Source: DASRFS01 sp035260725
GTDB taxonomy: Bacteria > Patescibacteriota > Microgenomatia > Levybacterales > UBA12049
Assembly (NCBI GenBank): GCA_035260725.1
Contig: DATFUR010000003.1
Span: 1 to 8,547 of the forward strand
DNA: 8,547 bases
Reading direction: 5' to 3'
Under the pieces are notes generated by a model. That model did not search any database, was not told the DNA's origin, and saw only the letters and a list, made by a program, of their open reading frames with translations. The position numbers and the translations under genes were made by a program. Positions 5,777 through 8,547 of this stretch are shown piece after piece. Position 1 is the first letter of the stretch, and each line of letters opens with the position of its first letter.

Positions 5777-6028
5777 TTATGCGCTACGCATTGCTCTTCC
5801 TACAAATAGTAAAAGAAGGCTCCCTGCAATGGCAACCACAAACGATGTAAGGTTAAATCCTGAAACGTCTACTCCTAAAAGTATGTTTGCGAGGAAACCT
5901 CCGACCATAGCACCAACAATTCCAAGTACTATAGCTCCGACTATTCCACCGCTTGATGGGTGTGGATCAATCGCGTTAGCAACTGTTCCTGCTATTAAAC
6001 CTAATATGATCCAGCCAAATATGCTCAT
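5777..6028 (-). CDS. GlsB/YeaQ/YmgE-family stress-response membrane protein
   Basis: An 83-residue glycine-rich integral membrane protein of the transglycosylase-associated (GlsB/YeaQ/YmgE) family, small envelope proteins often induced by general stress and of unknown mechanism. The family N-terminus is clear: an IFGWIILGLIAG segment (3-14), then a short polar turn with DPHP (21-24), a long glycine-zipper helix (about 27-52) with IVGAIVLGIVGAMVGGFL, and a final helix (about 62-79). The family's usual length is 80-90 residues, so it is complete. A perfect Shine-Dalgarno sequence lies ahead of the ATG. It heads the minus-strand set that ends in the response regulator, making that regulator a candidate controller of it. 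No convincing promoter is visible upstream. Confidence 0.9.
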   Translation of the reverse strand: MSIFGWIILGLIAGTVANAIDPHPSSGGIVGAIVLGIVGAMVGGFLANILLGVDVSGFNLTSFVVAIAGSLLLLFVGRAMRSA

Positions 6029-6031
6029 TGT

Positions 6032-6041
6032 TCACCTCCTT
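6032..6041 (-). promoter_or_regulatory. Perfect Shine-Dalgarno sequence of glsB
   Basis: AAGGAGGTGA on the minus strand, followed by ACA and then the ATG whose first base is 6028. This is the longest match to the anti-Shine-Dalgarno sequence in the window. Confidence 0.85.
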
Positions 6042-6052
6042 TTAGGATAGGC

Positions 6053-6100
6053 TCTTACAATACGTTTCGCGCGTAAATAAAAAATTAGAGAATTGTAAGA
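6053..6100. repeat. 9-bp inverted repeat in the divergent intergenic region
   Basis: TCTTACAAT (6053-6061) and ATTGTAAGA (6092-6100) are exact inverted copies 30 bp apart, in the 126-bp gap between glsB (minus) and the unknown gene at 6155 (plus). The interior has its own partial palindrome around ACGTTTCGCGCGT. It could be a paired operator or a stem in a long glsB leader. It does not cover the plus-strand promoter. Confidence 0.5.
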
Positions 6101-6118
6101 AATATGAAAGACTGCCTA

Positions 6119-6146
6119 TTGACACGGTTGTATATTTGTATTAATT
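6119..6146 (+). promoter_or_regulatory. Promoter for the unknown gene at 6155
   Basis: A perfect TTGACA at 6119-6124, a 16-bp spacer and TTAATT (4 of 6) at 6141-6146. Transcription should begin about 6153-6154, 1-2 nt before the ATG, giving a leaderless mRNA. No Shine-Dalgarno sequence is present. Confidence 0.6.
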
Positions 6147-6154
6147 TTTAACTG

Positions 6155-6577
6155 ATGGGAGCCGAGAGAGAAATACCGCTTTTCCCAGGATTTAATAGGC
6201 CATTTGTGCCTTCCGTTGATTCTCCAGTTTATAATGTTAAAGTTAGCGAGTTGGTAAAGTTTAGCGCAAACGAGAGAAGGCAAAAATTATCGCAAGGTGC
6301 ATTTCGTATCGAAGTCGATATACCAAGCGTAAAAATTACGCGCAATTGGAGAGCCGAGAAAAATGTGAGACATCTAATTAATGGGTCAGTGAATCCTTTG
6401 GCAGAGCTTGTAAGCGACAGCTGGATTGAAATGTCTTATTTTACGCAGTTTGGAGACGAAAAAGGGCCTTATCCTATTCCTCAAGGTTCAGTCATTGATG
6501 GTCACGCGGTTTCTGTAAAAAATCATGGCGCCCATTCGGCTTTTGACAGAGTCTCCCCTCCTCCCCGCGCAAAGTGA
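6155..6577 (+). CDS. Unknown 140-residue soluble protein
   Basis: I do not recognise this protein. It has no signal peptide and no membrane segment. The N-terminal third is proline- and aromatic-rich (FPGFNRPF, 10-17), the middle is charged with several short strand-like stretches (FRIEVDI, VKITRNW), and the C-terminal part (from about 103) is rich in Gly, Pro and His. Support for its being real: a perfect -35 box and a -10 box placed so that transcription starts at the ATG, and a frame that stays open for 423 bp. Its last 55 bp overlap the end of the convergent membrane-protein gene; both stops are TGA. Alternatives are a fast-evolving lineage-specific protein or a fragment of a larger one. 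Confidence 0.65.
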   Translation: MGAEREIPLFPGFNRPFVPSVDSPVYNVKVSELVKFSANERRQKLSQGAFRIEVDIPSVKITRNWRAEKNVRHLINGSVNPLAELVSDSWIEMSYFTQFGDEKGPYPIPQGSVIDGHAVSVKNHGAHSAFDRVSPPPRAK

Positions 6578-7185
6578 TTGCTAATTCTTAGAATTAACCA
6601 ATTTATAGGCATAAAAAGAATTAGTGTTAAAAATAATATTCCTATAAAAATTCTTTCCGGATTGTCGAATTGATAAAGCGGTTTTAGAAAACTTTGACAG
6701 TAATCTAATTTGTAAATGCAATTTATGTTTTCTTTATTGTCGGCCAGAAAATATGTAGCAAAGGCTATAATTGTTGTAAAAACTGTTGCTCCGAGCCAGC
6801 CCAACTTGTGAACCCTTTTTGTTTTAAAAACCGCGAATAATAAAATCGGAATTAGAAATAAATGATATAAAGTTATAACAAATTCCCACCCGGGGTAACC
6901 CCTCCGAAACGCATATTCTGCAACTCCGGGAAGCGCCTTGTTGAATAATAATTTCGAGAGAAACCCGATAATCCATACTCCTTCAATTGCGCTTAATGCC
7001 GAAATCATACTGGTTATAAGAAAACTGCTTTTAGTAAAAAGAGCAATTATTGTTATTCCCAATCCGGCAGACGAAAACCATAAGGTCCTCAGGGGTTGAT
7101 GATAAATAAATATTTTAGTAAAAGTATCTGCAAACCAAAAAAAAGACAGCAAGAGCCCTAGATAAATTAAAGATTTGTCTTTCAT
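6523..7185 (-). CDS. Unknown polytopic membrane protein, about six TM helices
   Basis: A 220-residue integral membrane protein of no family I can name. Hydrophobic segments lie at about 6-22, 34-52, 55-76, 101-120, 129-147 and 179-199. A polar segment between the fifth and sixth helices holds two cysteines, C156 and C163 (NCIYKLDYC), which could form a disulphide if this loop is extracytoplasmic. The C-terminus is short and polar, with FARGGGETLSKAEW. The ATG at 7185 has no Shine-Dalgarno sequence; a -10-like TAATTA ends 6 nt ahead of it. The gene is convergent with the unknown gene at 6155 and overlaps its end by 55 bp. Upstream, across the divergent gap, is tRNA-Gln. Confidence 0.8.
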   Translation of the reverse strand: MKDKSLIYLGLLLSFFWFADTFTKIFIYHQPLRTLWFSSAGLGITIIALFTKSSFLITSMISALSAIEGVWIIGFLSKLLFNKALPGVAEYAFRRGYPGWEFVITLYHLFLIPILLFAVFKTKRVHKLGWLGATVFTTIIAFATYFLADNKENINCIYKLDYCQSFLKPLYQFDNPERIFIGILFLTLILFMPINWLILRISNHFARGGGETLSKAEWAP

Positions 7186-7191
7186 AAGAAT

Positions 7192-7220
7192 TAATTAGAT
7201 TAAATTGTTAAGATGATAAA
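7192..7220 (-). promoter_or_regulatory. Possible promoter for the six-TM membrane protein
   Basis: On the minus strand: TTTATC (7220-7215), a 17-bp spacer and TAATTA (7197-7192). The match is modest, but the spacing is ideal and the predicted start falls on or 1-2 nt before the ATG at 7185, the same leaderless layout as several neighbours. The region is very AT-rich, so a chance match is possible. Confidence 0.35.
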
Positions 7221-7227
7221 TAGAATA

Positions 7228-7256
7228 GTGAAAGATTTGGGTAAATCTGTTAAAAT
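7228..7256 (+). promoter_or_regulatory. Probable promoter for tRNA-Gln
   Basis: A weak -35 box GTGAAA (7228-7233), a 17-bp spacer and TAAAAT (5 of 6) at 7251-7256. The predicted start is about 7263, 5 nt ahead of the tRNA. Confidence 0.45.
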
Positions 7257-7267
7257 TGAATTCATAT

Positions 7268-7338
7268 TGCGGGATCGTCTAACGGTAGGACAACGGACTT
7301 TGGATCCGTTTACCATGGTTCGAATCCATGTCCCGCAG
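7268..7338 (+). tRNA. tRNA-Gln(UUG)
   Basis: A complete 71-nt cloverleaf. TGCGGGA (7268-7274) pairs perfectly with TCCCGCA (7331-7337), beginning with the T1-A72 pair typical of tRNA-Gln. The D stem is GTCT/GGAC, the anticodon stem ACGGA/TCCGT encloses loop CTTTGGA (anticodon TTG), the T stem is CATGG/CCATG with loop TTCGAAT, and the discriminator is G7338. CCA is not encoded. A REP-like palindrome begins 4 nt after its end. Confidence 0.96.
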
Positions 7339-7342
7339 CCGA

Positions 7343-7412
7343 TTCGACTCGCTGCGCTTGCTCACGGCTATAGCAGAGAAAGAATCGTCCTGAGCCAACA
7401 AAGTGAGTCGAA
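7343..7412. repeat. REP-like imperfect palindrome next to tRNA-Gln
   Basis: The outer arms TTCGACTC (7343-7350) and GAGTCGAA (7405-7412) pair exactly. The match continues inward imperfectly: TTCGACTCGCTGCGCTTG then CTCA on one side, against the complement of TGAGCC and AAAGTGAGTCGAA on the other. The GC-rich arms stand out from the AT-rich surroundings. The consensus resembles the dispersed TTCGACTCGC...CTCAGGA type palindrome seen between genes in many bacteria; this resemblance is from memory. No coding frame is supported here. Confidence 0.55.
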
Positions 7413-7483
7413 GGAATATGTTTCATGTTTACATTCTTCGTAGTTCTTCAAATCAATCTTTTTGAAAAGCACTCTGCTTGGAG

Positions 7484-7509
7484 TTAGAATTTTTAGCCTC
7501 AAATTCTAA
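7484..7509 (+). repeat. AT-rich 9-bp stem-loop upstream of the DHFR-fold gene
   Basis: TTAGAATTT (7484-7492) and AAATTCTAA (7501-7509) are perfect inverted copies around the 8-nt loop TTAGCCTC. Only TGATTT follows, so a terminator role is uncertain. It lies just upstream of the -35 box of the next gene and could also be an operator. Confidence 0.45.
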
Positions 7510-7512
7510 TGA

Positions 7513-7541
7513 TTTACCATAAATTTACGGTGTGGTAGAAT
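7513..7541 (+). promoter_or_regulatory. Extended -10 promoter for the DHFR-fold gene
   Basis: TTTACC (4 of 6) at 7513-7518, a 17-bp spacer and TAGAAT (5 of 6) at 7536-7541, preceded by TGG, which supplies the extended -10 TG motif. The predicted start is at about 7548-7549, on the ATG itself. Confidence 0.65.
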
Positions 7542-7548
7542 TGTTTAA

Positions 7549-8157
7549 ATGAGGAAAATCATCACAACTACATTCATTACCCTTGACGGCGTTATGCAAG
7601 CTCCGGGTGGACCGGAGGAAGATACTTTAAATGGATTTACTTACGGAGGTTGGCAGTTTGAGTTTGATTGGGGTAAAGAAGCGGACAATATAATGGACAA
7701 ATTCATGACTACTCCTTTTGAGCTGCTCTTGGGACGGCGCACTTATGATATTTTTGCCGCCTATTGGCCGAATGACAAAGATGAACCGCGTGTGGCAAAG
7801 CCATTCAATAGCACGAAAAAATATGTTGTCTCACATAAGCCTTTTAAACTCTCTTGGAACAACTCTGTACTTATTACGGGAGATGTGGTGAAAGAACTAA
7901 AAAAACTTAAAAATTCAGACGGTCCTGACCTGTGGGTGTGGGGTAGTGGCAATCTTATACAAACGCTTCTTAGACATAATCTAATAGATCGAATGCACAT
8001 CTGGACATATCCCCTAACTATCGGCACCGGCAAAAAATTATTCGCCGAAGGCACTCGTCCGCAGCGCTTTAAGCCGGTAGACTCAAAAACTACCACTACA
8101 GGCATAATAATTGCAACTTACGAACCCTCAAGCCCACTCAAAACAGGTTCATTATAA
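7549..8157 (+). CDS. Dihydrofolate reductase-fold protein (RibD C-terminal-like)
   Basis: A 202-residue cytosolic protein of the RibD_C / YyaP-YwjB group, which shares the NAD(P)H-binding dihydrofolate reductase fold. Motifs in order: an N-terminal strand and TLDGVMQAPGG (11-21); LLLGRRTYDIFAAYWP (59-74), the family's GRxTY nucleotide-site segment; and VWGSGNLIQTLL (from about 130, G132-S133-G134) followed by the DRMHIWTYPLTIGTGKKLF block. Length and motif order are normal for the family. Members are usually annotated as dihydrofolate reductase family or deaminase-reductase-like proteins, and the true substrate is rarely known. A true folate DHFR role is unlikely without the rest of the pathway nearby. 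It is probably transcribed alone and leaderless, since no Shine-Dalgarno sequence is present. Confidence 0.88.
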   Translation: MRKIITTTFITLDGVMQAPGGPEEDTLNGFTYGGWQFEFDWGKEADNIMDKFMTTPFELLLGRRTYDIFAAYWPNDKDEPRVAKPFNSTKKYVVSHKPFKLSWNNSVLITGDVVKELKKLKNSDGPDLWVWGSGNLIQTLLRHNLIDRMHIWTYPLTIGTGKKLFAEGTRPQRFKPVDSKTTTTGIIIATYEPSSPLKTGSL

Positions 8158-8212
8158 AGTTAAGAGTATCTTCACTATTAAGCAAAAACCAGAACCAGTC
8201 AGAATTCCTCTG

Positions 8213-8243
8213 TTGACACTTCGTTTAATAATTCTTATATACT
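8213..8243 (+). promoter_or_regulatory. Promoter for the methyltransferase gene
   Basis: A perfect TTGACA at 8213-8218. The -10 box is TATATA (8236-8241) at 17 bp or TATACT (8238-8243) at 19 bp. Either gives a start at about 8248-8251, on the GTG codon at 8251. Confidence 0.6.
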
Positions 8244-8250
8244 TAAACTG

Positions 8251-8547
8251 GTGAAGGATTACGCAAATTTAAACAAGAAATGGTGGGACGAAGTAGTTAC
8301 CATTCACTCCCGCTCCAAACTTTATAACCTTCCCGCTTTTAAAAAAGGAAAAAGCAGTCTTACTTCTATAGAAAAGAAAGAATTAGGAAGCGTTAAAGGC
8401 AAAAGCTTACTCCACTTAATGTGTCATTTTGGGATGGATACTTTGTCTTGGGCCAGACTTGGAGCAAAAGTAACGGGTGTTGACATTTCGAATGAATCAA
8501 TTAAGTTGGCCCAAAAATTAAGCGGAGAAATTAACATGCCCGCAACA
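8251..8547 (+). CDS. SAM-dependent methyltransferase, N-terminal part
   Basis: An open frame of 99 codons that runs off the right edge. The Rossmann-type SAM-binding motif I is clear: LLHLMCHFGMDTLSWARLG (53-71), then KVTGVDIS with the acidic residue D78 that binds the cofactor ribose. The cysteine and histidine in the motif I loop (LMCHFGMDT) match the subgroup whose loop reads LxCxxGxDT. The N-terminal 45 residues (KKWWDE, LYNLPAF) look like the helical cap found in small-molecule methyltransferases. No ATG is available nearby in frame and the promoter points to GTG 8251, so this start gives a leaderless mRNA. The substrate cannot be inferred from this fragment. Confidence 0.85.
   Translation, partial: MKDYANLNKKWWDEVVTIHSRSKLYNLPAFKKGKSSLTSIEKKELGSVKGKSLLHLMCHFGMDTLSWARLGAKVTGVDISNESIKLAQKLSGEINMPAT

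Noticed and set aside
5658..6050. Plus-strand 130-codon frame
   Set aside because: It is antisense to glsB and part of the 63-residue gene, both of which have perfect Shine-Dalgarno sites on the other strand.
7213..7443. 76-codon plus-strand frame
   Set aside because: It reads straight through tRNA-Gln and the REP-like palindrome, and no protein features are visible.
7761..8105. Minus-strand 114-codon frame opposite the DHFR-fold gene
   Set aside because: Shadow of a gene with clear family motifs; no supporting start signal.
1..8547. UGA recoded as an amino acid, as in some CPR groups
   Set aside because: UGA ends the P-loop gene (4811-4813), the 140-residue gene (6575-6577) and the six-TM gene (6523-6525), and no recognised gene has an internal in-frame UGA.
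1..8547. CRISPR array, insertion sequence, prophage or tRNA-linked attachment site
   Set aside because: No regularly spaced direct repeats, no transposase or integrase, and no duplicated tRNA 3' end were seen.

Overview
The window looks like chromosomal DNA of an AT-rich bacterium with a compact genome. My best guess is a Candidate Phyla Radiation (Patescibacteria) lineage such as Microgenomates. The grounds are: no CCA encoded by any of the five tRNAs; intergenic gaps of 2-30 bp; many candidate promoters placed so close to start codons that the mRNAs would be leaderless; and a mix of small membrane proteins with a VanW-domain protein. This assignment is inference, since no rRNA or other phylogenetic marker is present. 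UGA acts as an ordinary stop codon, so there is no sign of recoding.

Layout. Positions 1-1800 alternate tRNAs and genes: the 3' part of tRNA-Leu(GAG), tRNA-Val(UAC), a Tat-signal-like VanW-domain protein, then tRNA-Phe(GAA), tRNA-Gly(GCC) and a YjjX-type inosine/xanthosine triphosphatase that probably share one transcript. Positions 1801-2127 are gene-poor, with a terminator-like hairpin and one doubtful small ORF, and lead to a YggT-family membrane protein. Positions 2511-5487 hold a signalling block: a soluble GAF-domain histidine kinase, an unrecognised P-loop protein 2 bp downstream of it, and, tail to tail, an OmpR-type response regulator on the other strand. The regulator is the last gene of a minus-strand group with a 63-residue single-TM protein and a GlsB/YeaQ-family glycine-rich membrane protein. 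Positions 6155-7185 contain two unrecognised convergent genes overlapping by 55 bp. The rest holds tRNA-Gln(UUG), a REP-like imperfect palindrome, a dihydrofolate-reductase-fold protein and the start of a SAM-dependent methyltransferase.

How it fits together. The kinase and regulator are the only two-component proteins here and are plausibly partners, although they are convergent rather than in one operon. The regulator's linkage to glsB and other small membrane proteins suggests an envelope or stress output. Two start classes stand out. Three small membrane-protein genes (yggT, the 63-residue gene, glsB) have near-perfect Shine-Dalgarno sequences, whereas six other genes have -10 boxes ending about 6-11 bp before the start codon and no Shine-Dalgarno sequence.
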